A stretch of DNA of 19,498 nucleotides from Bordetella parapertussis (GTDB taxonomy: Bacteria; Pseudomonadota; Gammaproteobacteria; Burkholderiales; Burkholderiaceae_B): assembly GCA_945882005.1 (NCBI GenBank), contig CAMCWG010000020.1, forward strand, positions 1 to 19,498, read 5' to 3'. Each line of letters starts with the position of its first letter. Within the stretch, counting starts at the first letter, position 1. Made by a program: the position numbers and the translations under genes. The notes beneath the pieces are model-generated. The model was not told where the DNA came from. It ran no database searches and saw nothing but the letters and a program-made list of their open reading frames with translations. This document shows positions 6,877 through 14,421 of this stretch, piece after piece.

Positions 6877-8148
6877 ATGAATATTCCCCACTCCGTTCAA
6901 ATTATCGCAACCGTCCTCTTTGCGATTGCCGTTGTGCATACCTTTGCGGTGCCAGTCTTTGCAAAACTTGCCCACAAGAATGGGCCTCACGCTGGGCTCT
7001 GGCACTTTCTAGCTGAAGTTGAGGCCGTCTTCGGAGTCTGGGCTTTTGTGCTGATCGTCGTGATGGCCATGCTGGCTGGCACGACGACCATGATCGAATA
7101 CGTCGACACGCGCAACTTTACCGAGCCCCTGTTTGTCTTCGCTATCATGGTGGTTGCAGCAAGCCGACCCATCATTGAGCTCGTGAACGTCCTTGTCCGT
7201 GGCCTCGCGCGGATGATTCCGGTCCAACGCCAACTCGCCACCTTTTTTGTTGTGCTCACGTTTGTGCCGCTTGCAGGTTCGTTAATTACAGAACCCGCTG
7301 CCATGACACTCGCGGCGCTATTGCTGCGTGATGGTTACTTCAAACGCCCTGGTCATACAGGCTTTAAGTACATGGCGCTAGGTGTGCTGTTCGTTAACGT
7401 TTCCATTGGTGGTGTGTTGAGTGCGTACGCCGCGCCACCGGTGTTGATGGTGGCCAAGACGTTTGGTTGGGACTCAATGTACATGCTGACCCATTTTGGT
7501 TGGCGTGCCGTTGCAGCGGTTGCGCTCAATGCTCTGATTCTGACCATCATTAACCGCAAAGTGCTCATGAGTGGCGAAGTTGAAACGCACCACGGCGTGA
7601 CGGAAGACGGTCCTTCGCGCGTCCCGATGCTCACATCGCTTATCCACGTCTTGTTCTTGATTGGCATTGTGGTGTTTGCCCATCACCCTGGCATCTTTAT
7701 GGGACTGCTGATTTTGTTCATCGGCTTTTGCGAAGCCTACAAACGTTATCAGTCGCGCTTGATGATTAAAGAAGGCCTGATGGTCGGTTTCTTTCTGGCC
7801 GGCCTTGTCATGTTGGGCGGGTTGCAGAAGTGGTGGCTGCAGGATTTGTTGGGCAGTCTCTCACCCGTCGTATTGTTTTGGGGGGCGACCGCACTGACCG
7901 CCATTACAGATAACGCGGCACTGACCTACCTGGGATCCTTGGTGGAAGGCACCTCCGAGGCTTGGCGCTATATGCTGGTGGCTGGTGCTGTGACCGGTGG
8001 TGGTTTAACGGTGATCGCCAACGCGCCGAACCCAGCAGGTTTTTCGATTTTGAAACCAAGTTTCCCCAATGAGTCTATTTCAGCAGGCCCTCTCTTTTTA
8101 GCGGCTTCGATTCCAACGTTGATTGCAGCCACCTTCTTCTTGCTTTGA
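6877..8148 (+). CDS. Putative Na+/H+ antiporter (PF07399 family membrane protein)
   Basis: The 423-residue protein is almost wholly hydrophobic, with about 11-12 membrane spans, and fits the putative Na+/H+ antiporter family PF07399, a distant relative of NhaD/ArsB-type ion transporters. Two matching motifs sit in the two halves: ITEPAAMTLAALLL from residue 137 and ITDNAALTYLGSLV from residue 343. They put Glu139 and Asp345 in equivalent places inside the membrane, as expected for an inverted-repeat transporter. The substrate is not proven for this family, and an organic anion is also possible. It ends 13 bases before the amidase start, so the two genes are very likely one operon. TATAGT at 6839-6844 could be a -10 box, without a clear -35. 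Confidence 0.78.
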   Translation: MNIPHSVQIIATVLFAIAVVHTFAVPVFAKLAHKNGPHAGLWHFLAEVEAVFGVWAFVLIVVMAMLAGTTTMIEYVDTRNFTEPLFVFAIMVVAASRPIIELVNVLVRGLARMIPVQRQLATFFVVLTFVPLAGSLITEPAAMTLAALLLRDGYFKRPGHTGFKYMALGVLFVNVSIGGVLSAYAAPPVLMVAKTFGWDSMYMLTHFGWRAVAAVALNALILTIINRKVLMSGEVETHHGVTEDGPSRVPMLTSLIHVLFLIGIVVFAHHPGIFMGLLILFIGFCEAYKRYQSRLMIKEGLMVGFFLAGLVMLGGLQKWWLQDLLGSLSPVVLFWGATALTAITDNAALTYLGSLVEGTSEAWRYMLVAGAVTGGGLTVIANAPNPAGFSILKPSFPNESISAGPLFLAASIPTLIAATFFLL

Positions 8149-8161
8149 TATCGGAGTTCGT

Positions 8162-9577
8162 ATGTCAGATCTTGCTTTTTCTACACTCACGCAGTTAGCT
8201 CAAGGCTTACGCGCAAAAAAATATAGTTCAGAAGAACTCGCGCGCGAGTATTTGACCCGTATTAGCAAAGCCAATAAAAAACTGCACGCGTACGTGCTGG
8301 TCGATGAAGACAGCACGATCGCACAAGCGCGCGCGGCCGACCAGCGTCGCGCTGCGGGCTACAGCCTGAGCGTCGTCGATGGCGTGCCGATTGCTTTGAA
8401 AGATCTATGTGATGTAGAAGGTCAGATCACAACAGGCGGCTCACAAGACTGGGTCGCGCGTCGCAGCCCCACAACCTGCACCGCAGCTGAACGTCTGCTG
8501 CGCGCCGGCATGGTGAACTTGGGCAAGACACACATGGTTGAGTTTGCCTTCGGTGGTTGGGGCACCAACCCTGTGATGGGTACACCCTGGAACCCCTGGG
8601 ATCTCAACACCCATCGCACACCCGGCGGCTCTTCAAGTGGTTCGGGTGTTGCTGTTGCTGCGGCCTTGTGCCCGGCAGCGTTGGGTTCAGACACTGGCGG
8701 TTCGGTGCGTATCCCCGCCTCGCTCAACGGTATTACCGGCTTAAAGACAACGCGTGGTTTGATCAGTTTGCACGGTGCGCTTGCCTTGTCGGGCACACTG
8801 GATTCCATCGGTCCGATGACGCGCGATATGCGCGACTCGGCGATCCTGACCGAGCTCATGGCGGGTGCAGATCCTCTCGATCCAACCTCATGCAACCGCC
8901 CCTTGTTCCAGTGGCAAGCGCCCGCTGAAGGCTCTAAGCCTTTGGCTGGGACGCGTATCGCGATGTTCCCGCCTGCGCAGTATCCCATCGCGCTTGGCAA
9001 CGACGTGTTGCGTGTTCTCGACGAGACACGTCGCGTGCTCGTTGACCTCGGTGCCACGATTATTGAAAAACCGTTCCCATTCGATTTTCACGACATGATG
9101 TTGCGCAATGGCCAGATCATTGCAGCTGAGGCTTATGCCATTCATCGTGCTTATATTGATGACGAAGCAAAGCCGTTTGGTGAGTTCGTACGCAAGCGTG
9201 TGCAGTCTGGGCGCAAAATTTCTGGTGCGGATTACATTGATGCGATGGCCGATCACCGTCGCACAATTGTGATGTGGACTGATTGGATGAGCAACATTGA
9301 TGCGCTCTTGTCGCCTTGCGCACCGATGGGCGCAGTACCTCTGACCGAAGTTGATGAGTCAAAGACCCCGCTTGCCGCCTTTACCCGCGCAGGTAACTAC
9401 ATGGGCACTGCTGGCATTTCGTTACCGGCAGGTTTCGCCGACAACGGTATGCCACTCGGTATGCAGCTGTTGGGTAAGCCGTTTGATGATGCAAACATGG
9501 TACGAATCGGCATGGCGTTCCAGAACGCAACCGACTGGCACTTAAAGCGTCCGAACTTGTCGGCGCTTGGGATCTAA
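8162..9577 (+). CDS. Amidase signature family hydrolase
   Basis: The 471-residue protein is an amidase signature enzyme (PF01425), which hydrolyses a carboxamide to acid and ammonia. The catalytic Ser-cisSer-Lys triad is visible: Lys80 in IALKDL, Ser157 in the GGSSSGSG loop, and the nucleophile Ser181 in GSDTGGSVR. The 24-residue spacing of the two serines is standard. The start at 8162 is fixed by CGGAG at 8152-8156. A longer frame from 8123 would overlap the antiporter gene without a ribosome site. It follows that gene by 13 bases and is closed by a strong terminator. GatA is a similar protein, but no gatB or gatC lies beside it, so a catabolic amidase is preferred. The substrate is unknown. 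Confidence 0.92.
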   Translation: MSDLAFSTLTQLAQGLRAKKYSSEELAREYLTRISKANKKLHAYVLVDEDSTIAQARAADQRRAAGYSLSVVDGVPIALKDLCDVEGQITTGGSQDWVARRSPTTCTAAERLLRAGMVNLGKTHMVEFAFGGWGTNPVMGTPWNPWDLNTHRTPGGSSSGSGVAVAAALCPAALGSDTGGSVRIPASLNGITGLKTTRGLISLHGALALSGTLDSIGPMTRDMRDSAILTELMAGADPLDPTSCNRPLFQWQAPAEGSKPLAGTRIAMFPPAQYPIALGNDVLRVLDETRRVLVDLGATIIEKPFPFDFHDMMLRNGQIIAAEAYAIHRAYIDDEAKPFGEFVRKRVQSGRKISGADYIDAMADHRRTIVMWTDWMSNIDALLSPCAPMGAVPLTEVDESKTPLAAFTRAGNYMGTAGISLPAGFADNGMPLGMQLLGKPFDDANMVRIGMAFQNATDWHLKRPNLSALGI

Positions 9578-9604
9578 GTTATCGGTTCCGGCAGTCAGAC
9601 ATAA

Positions 9605-9646
9605 AAAAACCGCGCGGGTGGTGTGAATTGCACCCGCGCGGTTTTT
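9605..9646. terminator. Strong bidirectional rho-independent terminator
   Basis: A perfect 16-base inverted repeat has arms at 9605-9620 and 9631-9646. The core is CCGCGCGGGTG paired with CACCCGCGCGG around a 10-base loop, flanked by A's on the left and T's on the right. It lies between the convergent amidase and TRAP binding-protein genes and can end transcription from both sides. Confidence 0.95.
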
Positions 9647-9666
9647 ACTTCTGTCTTACTAACGGT

Positions 9667-10677
9667 TTAGTTGCGGCCTAGCGTTGACTTCACGCGTGCC
9701 AAGAAGGCATTGCCATCAAAGCCAACCTCTTTAGCCCGTGCAAGCCACGCGTCATACGTGGGCTTCACATACTTCTGGTCAAACAAGCGTGCGCGTTCTG
9801 CAGGTGGGGCATTCCACAAGATTGCGCCGTTTTTCTTCATGTTGTCATAAGCAGCTTGTGTGAACTTGCTTTGTGTTTCCAGCGCTTCTTTTTGCACCAG
9901 CAACATTTCAGCTTTCATTTTCGCTTGTAGGTCAGCAGGCAACTTGTTCCAGACATCTTCGTTGATCAGCACAGCCCAACCATTGATGGGACCCAAGCTC
10001 CAGTTTTGCACGTTCTTTGCTACACGCCAGTATTCTTGGCCGTTACCGTAACAAGACGAAGTAAACAAACCGTCGATCACGCCACGCTCAAGCGATGGCA
10101 TCACTTCAGGCAAGGCCAGTGGCACAGGCTTGGCACCAAGCGCGTTCATCAGCACAGCAGTTTGTGGGTTGTGTACGCGCAGACGCTTGTTGCGGAAGTC
10201 TTCGAGCGTGTGAATAGGTGTCTTTGAGAACAGAGCCTGTGTACACCATGCGCCTTCAGCGAGCACGATCGACTTGTAACGCTCTTTCCAGATCTTCTGT
10301 GTATCGGCAAACCAGAAAGCCTCACCAACTTTTTTGTAGTCGTCCATGCCTTCGATCAGACCTGGCAGGTTAAAGATTCCAAAGCGTGGCTCTTCAGCTG
10401 TCAGGTAACTGTGTAGACCGGCCGACATTTCGACGCGTCCTTCACGCACGGCCGAGACGATTTGGGTACCGGGTACCAGCGAGTCGCTGATATTGATCTT
10501 GACACGACCATCGGTTGCTTTCGCAATACGTGCGGGAATGGTTTGCACGACAACGGTGTAGGGATCAGTCGGAGCGGGAATAACCGCCAAATTAAACTCA
10601 AAGTTTTGTGCCTGTGCTGCGCCGCAAAGCAGCATTAAAGCTAAGGCGGACTTTCTGAATACATTTTTCACTTGCAT
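9667..10677 (-). CDS. TRAP transporter substrate-binding protein (DctP family)
   Basis: The 336-residue periplasmic binding protein belongs to the DctP/TAXI-like TRAP group (PF03480). It has a signal peptide with basic start MQVKNVFRK, a hydrophobic core and AQA cleavage after residue 23. It then shows the family pattern: DSLVPGTQIVSAVREGRVEM, FNLPGLI, and FRNKRLRVHN, where Arg167 sits at the position that usually binds the substrate carboxylate. ALPEVMPSLERGVIDG follows. ATG 10677 is fixed by AGGAGA (10689-10684) 6 bases upstream. It faces away from the permease gene, with 112 bases between, so the two are expressed from divergent promoters, whereas TRAP genes are usually in one operon. The ligand is probably an organic acid, not determinable from sequence. 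Confidence 0.93.
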   Translation of the reverse strand: MQVKNVFRKSALALMLLCGAAQAQNFEFNLAVIPAPTDPYTVVVQTIPARIAKATDGRVKINISDSLVPGTQIVSAVREGRVEMSAGLHSYLTAEEPRFGIFNLPGLIEGMDDYKKVGEAFWFADTQKIWKERYKSIVLAEGAWCTQALFSKTPIHTLEDFRNKRLRVHNPQTAVLMNALGAKPVPLALPEVMPSLERGVIDGLFTSSCYGNGQEYWRVAKNVQNWSLGPINGWAVLINEDVWNKLPADLQAKMKAEMLLVQKEALETQSKFTQAAYDNMKKNGAILWNAPPAERARLFDQKYVKPTYDAWLARAKEVGFDGNAFLARVKSTLGRN

Positions 10678-10789
10678 GAAGAGTCTCCTAGGGTGTTGAA
10701 TGGAATTATTGTTATGTTGATTCAGTTCACCACAAACGATCGGATCCAACAAGAGATTTGACGTACACAAAAATATTTGAGGGGTAGAC

Positions 10790-12817
10790 ATGCAGAATGG
10801 GACGAAACGTCCGGCGCTTGCCGCGTTCGCGGATCAGGCTGGCAAATTCTCGGCTATGGTGAGCGGCTTGGGCCTGTTGGCGATTGCTGGCATCATTTGC
10901 TGGGAAGTGTTTGCTCGCTATGTGCTCAACGAGCCCACCACCTGGGTCACCGAGATTGCGACCTACTTGTTGGTTGCTGTGTCTTTTCTTGGTTTGGCAG
11001 CAGCGCAGCGGGCGCGGGCCCATATTTACGTTGAGCTTGTCGTTGATCGTCTGTCTAAAAAGCGACAGCAAGATCTTTTAGCCTTTGCCAACTGGATCGC
11101 GATCTTCTTTGTCTTGTTCTGTTGCTGGCAGACGGGGATGTTTGTATATGGTGAGTATGTAAATGGCACGCGTGATTGGGGCCTGCTTTCAACTCCACAG
11201 TGGATCCCTGAGACACCTATTCTGATCGGATTTGTCTTGTTTGGCTTTTCTTTGCTTGGTGAGAATCTATCCGCTCATCGACAGCACACTGCAGCGCGTT
11301 CTTGGCCTGTCGGTCTATTGATCGTTGGTCTTATCGTGGGTCTATTGTTATGCGGTCGTCAGCTTGTGATGATCCAAGGTACCCGGCTCGATTGGGGCAC
11401 GCTGTTGATTTGTGCTGTAACGCTCTTGCTCATTGGTGTTGTCAGTGGCGTCCGAATGGCGCTTGCTGTGGCTGCGACGGTCGGTGGCTTAGCACTGCTG
11501 TTCTGGTTTGCACGCACCCTACCTATCCTTGCTATTGGTGGCTTATTGTCCTTAGCTATTTTGGGTCTGATGTTGGCTGGCGTACGCATCGCGATCGCCT
11601 TAGGCGTAGTGGGCGTCATTGGGTTGTATGTGTTGTTGCCCAAACCACAACTGCTCACGGTCGCTGAGCGCGCATGGAGCAGTGTGAATTCTTTTACACT
11701 TACCGCGGTCCCCATGTTTGTGTTGATGAGTACGCTGCTGATGCAAAGCGGAGTGACCAGTCGCATGTTTGATTCGCTCGTGCGGTGGTTTGGCCGCACA
11801 CCTGGTGGCTTGGCACATGCGAGCGTTGGTGCGTCGGCAATTTTTGCAGCGGTCTCTGGTTCGAGTGTTGCCACAGCAGCTACGCTCGGGCGGGTAGCAT
11901 GTCCCGATATGATCAAGCGTGGCTACAGTCCCAAATTAACGTACGGGGTGACAGCGGCCGGCGCAACACTCGGCATCATGATTCCACCGAGTATCCCCAT
12001 GATTATTTACGGTAGTGCAGTGGGTGCGCCCGTCAACGTGTTGTTTATCGCAGGGATTGTGCCCGGTCTGTTGCTCGCCGGAATGTTCATGATGGCCGCC
12101 TATGTGTGGTCGAAGTCAATCCCAGGCTCAGCACCGCCCGGACGTCGCTACACCTTGCAAGAAAAAATGTCCTCGATTGGCAACATCCTGCCTTTCCTGA
12201 CAGTGATTGGCGCCGTGCTCGGTTCGCTGTATGCCGGGATCGCTACACCCACTGAGGCCGGTGCTTTAGGCGCCGCCATGGCGGCGTTTCTTTGTATCGT
12301 CTACCGACGTTTTAGCTGGAAGATGCTCTACGCGACGGCTGTTGAAACCGCAAGTGTCACGGCTTTCATTATGTTGATCGTGGTTGGTGCGGCGATTCTC
12401 AGCTGGGTCTTTGACTATTTGAAAGTACCGCGCACACTGGTTGAATCAATCAAGGAAGCAAATGTTTCGCCGTGGGTTGTGATCGCGTTGATTTCACTGA
12501 TCTATATCGTGCTTGGTATGTTCGTCGAATCAATCTCGATGATTCTGATGACCTTGCCCGTGACGTATCCGGTGGTGATGGCGCTTGGCCTTGACCCCAT
12601 CTGGTTTGGTATTTATCTGGTCACGATGGTTGAGGTGGGCTTGATCACACCGCCAGTCGGGATGGTGCTGTTTGTCTTGCGCGGTGTCAGTGGCAACGTG
12701 TCGTTGAAAGAAATTTCTGCGGGCGCGTTACCGTTTGTTGGAATCGTTCTAATTTTTGTTGCCATCATGTTCATATTCCCTGAACTCATTGCATGGCTGC
12801 CTGCCAAAGTTCAATAA
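10790..12817 (+). CDS. TRAP transporter fused permease (DctQ-DctM)
   Basis: The 675-residue membrane protein joins both TRAP permease subunits. Residues about 20-165 are DctQ-like with four spans (CWEVFARYVLNEPTTWVTEIATYLL, RARAHIYVELVVD). Residues about 250-670 are DctM-like (AVPMFVLMSTLLMQSG, FAAVSGSSVATAATLG, GYSPKLTYGVTAAGATLGIMIPPSIPMIIYG, IATPTEAGALGA, LGLDPIWFGIYLV, LITPPVGMVLFVL). It forms the sodium-coupled importer that works with the periplasmic DctP protein. Between the halves are two similar helical hairpins (GVRMALA at 220 and GVRIAIA at 264), more than a simple linker. Ribosome site GAGGGG at 10779-10784. The dehydrogenase gene begins 22 bases after the stop, so an operon is likely. 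Confidence 0.94.
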   Translation: MQNGTKRPALAAFADQAGKFSAMVSGLGLLAIAGIICWEVFARYVLNEPTTWVTEIATYLLVAVSFLGLAAAQRARAHIYVELVVDRLSKKRQQDLLAFANWIAIFFVLFCCWQTGMFVYGEYVNGTRDWGLLSTPQWIPETPILIGFVLFGFSLLGENLSAHRQHTAARSWPVGLLIVGLIVGLLLCGRQLVMIQGTRLDWGTLLICAVTLLLIGVVSGVRMALAVAATVGGLALLFWFARTLPILAIGGLLSLAILGLMLAGVRIAIALGVVGVIGLYVLLPKPQLLTVAERAWSSVNSFTLTAVPMFVLMSTLLMQSGVTSRMFDSLVRWFGRTPGGLAHASVGASAIFAAVSGSSVATAATLGRVACPDMIKRGYSPKLTYGVTAAGATLGIMIPPSIPMIIYGSAVGAPVNVLFIAGIVPGLLLAGMFMMAAYVWSKSIPGSAPPGRRYTLQEKMSSIGNILPFLTVIGAVLGSLYAGIATPTEAGALGAAMAAFLCIVYRRFSWKMLYATAVETASVTAFIMLIVVGAAILSWVFDYLKVPRTLVESIKEANVSPWVVIALISLIYIVLGMFVESISMILMTLPVTYPVVMALGLDPIWFGIYLVTMVEVGLITPPVGMVLFVLRGVSGNVSLKEISAGALPFVGIVLIFVAIMFIFPELIAWLPAKVQ

Positions 12818-12839
12818 ATACTCATTACCGGAGATTGAT

Positions 12840-13766
12840 ATGACTAAACCTGCTCTTGGCTTTGTTGGCGTTGGCCGCATGGGGGCACCGATGGTGCAGC
12901 GCTTGCTCGCGGCAGGCTATGCCGTCACGATTTGCGATCCAGTGCCTGCTGCCGTCGAGGCACTTGTTAAAGCGGGCGCCGTTGCTGCAAAGAACCCGCG
13001 CGAGGTGGGCGATCAGGCAGATATCGTGTTTGCAAGCGTTCCAACGCCAAACATTGTCAAACAAGTCGCGGTCGGTGCGGATGGCGTTGTGCATGGCAAG
13101 CGCACCAAAATCTTTGTCGACTTGTCTACAACAGGCCCCAAGATGTCTGCCGAGGTCAATCAGGCTTTGGCTTTGGCGGCGCGGCCCATCGTGATGGTGG
13201 ATTGTCCCGTGAGCGGTGGAGTGGCCGGTGCAGAAAAAGGCACGCTCTCGCTGATGATTGCAGGCCCTGCTGCGGCACGCGCAGAACTTGATCCAGTGAT
13301 GAAAGAACTGGGCCGTGTCCTTGTGTGCGGTGACAAGCCAGGGCAAGCGCAAATGATTAAGGTTGCCAACAACCTCGCGTCTGTCGCGTGTATGGCGATT
13401 AGTTGCGAGATGCTGGTACTCGGCGCCAAAGCCGGAGTTGATCCGCAGACCATGATGGAAATCATCAGCGTCAGTAGCGGTCGAAGCGGCGCCATGCAAG
13501 ACAAAGTGCCGAAACACATTTTGCCGCGCACCTTTGATTTCGGGTTTTCGAATGCTTTGTCTTATAAGGATGCGCGCCTTTGTCTGGATGAGGCCGAGCA
13601 TTTAGGCGTGCCACTCTTTATCGGTAATGCGGTCGGGCAGGTGTTGAACATGAGCAAGGCTCAGTTTGGACCCGATGCCGACTTCACCAACATGATTCGC
13701 CTGTTCGAGGGGTGGGCCGGGGTCGAGGCGATTCCCCACAAAAAGGACGCTGACAAAGCGTCCTAA
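12840..13766 (+). CDS. NAD(P)-dependent beta-hydroxyacid dehydrogenase (3-hydroxyisobutyrate / tartronate semialdehyde reductase family)
   Basis: The 308-residue protein has an N-terminal NAD(P)-binding Rossmann domain (GFVGVGRMGAP, GxGxxG at 10-15), the substrate-binding signature DCPVSGGVAGAEKGTLSLMIAG from residue 121, and the helical C-terminal domain with catalytic Lys174 in MIKVANN. The family covers 3-hydroxyisobutyrate dehydrogenase, tartronate semialdehyde reductase and related beta-hydroxyacid enzymes, and the sequence alone does not decide between them. GGAG at 12830-12833 fixes ATG 12840, 22 bases behind the TRAP permease. It therefore probably oxidises or reduces the imported compound or a product of it. 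A GlxR-like role would fit with a ureidoglycolate/glyoxylate route, but that is inference. A hairpin overlaps the stop codon. Confidence 0.9.
   Translation: MTKPALGFVGVGRMGAPMVQRLLAAGYAVTICDPVPAAVEALVKAGAVAAKNPREVGDQADIVFASVPTPNIVKQVAVGADGVVHGKRTKIFVDLSTTGPKMSAEVNQALALAARPIVMVDCPVSGGVAGAEKGTLSLMIAGPAAARAELDPVMKELGRVLVCGDKPGQAQMIKVANNLASVACMAISCEMLVLGAKAGVDPQTMMEIISVSSGRSGAMQDKVPKHILPRTFDFGFSNALSYKDARLCLDEAEHLGVPLFIGNAVGQVLNMSKAQFGPDADFTNMIRLFEGWAGVEAIPHKKDADKAS
13744..13764. repeat. Inverted repeat across the dehydrogenase stop codon
   Basis: AGGACGC (13744-13750) and GCGTCCT (13758-13764) are perfect 7-base arms around TGACAAA, with the right arm reaching the T of the stop codon. No T-tract follows. 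It may protect the mRNA 3' end or be incidental. Confidence 0.35.
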
Positions 13767-13800
13767 GCACGACAACAGCACCGCAACAGCACCACAATAG

Positions 13801-13828
13801 GGCCTGCCGTGCAATTTGGCAGGCCTTT
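13801..13828 (+). terminator. Probable rho-independent terminator of the TRAP/dehydrogenase operon
   Basis: GGCCTGCC (13801-13808) pairs perfectly with GGCAGGCC (13818-13825) around a 9-base loop, followed by only three T's. It lies 34 bases after the dehydrogenase stop and before the fmdB promoter region. The short T-run makes it a moderate candidate. Confidence 0.6.
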
Positions 13829-13951
13829 GACTCAATAATATTTAGTTTAGGCTGACCATCTTGCTTTGCAGGCCGAGTCGGGGCAAGGGATGAGTCAAAA
13901 AGCCGTTAAAATACAAAGCTTTCCCTCGAATTCTCTGCCTCAAAGAAGACC

Positions 13952-14401
13952 GTGCCAATCTACGCTTACAAATGCACCGCCTGTGGCCATGCCGAGGACG
14001 TGCTCCGAAAGATTTCCGACAAGCCTTTAACCGTCTGTCCCCAATGCAATCAAGAGACCTACGCCAAGCAGGTCACGGCTGCGGGTTTTCAGCTCAAGGG
14101 CTCGGGTTGGTATGTCACCGATTTTCGTAACAACAGCAGCGGCGGCGCTAAAACGGCCGAGGTCGCACCGGGCACTACAGCGGCCGATGCCAAGCCCGCA
14201 GCGAGTGACGGCAGCGCAGCTTCGTCGTCCGAATCTGGCTCAGGCGCAGCGTCTGGAAGTACAGCCGCCAGCAGCTCAGGCGCGTCATCGAGCACAGCGT
14301 CAACCGGCAATTCAAGCGCCACTCCAAGCACGCCTGCCCCCAGCAGCACACCCGCCCCTTCCAGCTCCCCGAGCTCCGGCTCGGGTAACAGTGCATCTTA
14401 A
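13952..14401 (+). CDS. FmdB family zinc-ribbon protein with Ser/Ala-rich tail
   Basis: The 149-residue protein starts with the FmdB/CxxC zinc ribbon: MPIYAYKCTACGH with Cys8 and Cys11, then CPQC with Cys29 and Cys32. AAGFQLKGSGWYVTDFR follows. From about residue 61 to the end it is low-complexity, almost only Ser, Ala, Gly, Thr and Pro, including repeated TPAPSS units; this tail is probably disordered. The start is GTG at 13952, with a weak AAGAAG before it; the conserved family beginning MPIYAY fixes the start. A -10-like TAAAAT lies at 13907-13912 without a clear -35 box. The gene stands first in a block with DUF502 and aspS, an arrangement known in betaproteobacteria. Its molecular role is not established. 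Confidence 0.9.
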   Translation: MPIYAYKCTACGHAEDVLRKISDKPLTVCPQCNQETYAKQVTAAGFQLKGSGWYVTDFRNNSSGGAKTAEVAPGTTAADAKPAASDGSAASSSESGSGAASGSTAASSSGASSSTASTGNSSATPSTPAPSSTPAPSSSPSSGSGNSAS

Positions 14402-14421
14402 GTTACCGCCCACCTCACATC

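Noticed and set aside
8422..9057. Minus-strand open frame of 211 codons inside the amidase gene
   Set aside because: It lies wholly opposite an intact amidase with all catalytic residues, and its composition is that of an antisense frame.
11359..11916. Minus-strand open frame of 185 codons inside the TRAP permease gene
   Set aside because: It is antisense to conserved DctM segments and has no recognisable domain.
12825..13601. Long open frame on the minus strand (258 codons) opposite the dehydrogenase gene
   Set aside because: It is a shadow of the well supported plus-strand gene, is rich in His, Arg and Cys, and shows no known motif or ribosome site.
14089..14349. Minus-strand hydrophobic-looking frame opposite the fmdB tail
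   Set aside because: It is the direct result of the low-complexity Ser/Ala codons read backwards.
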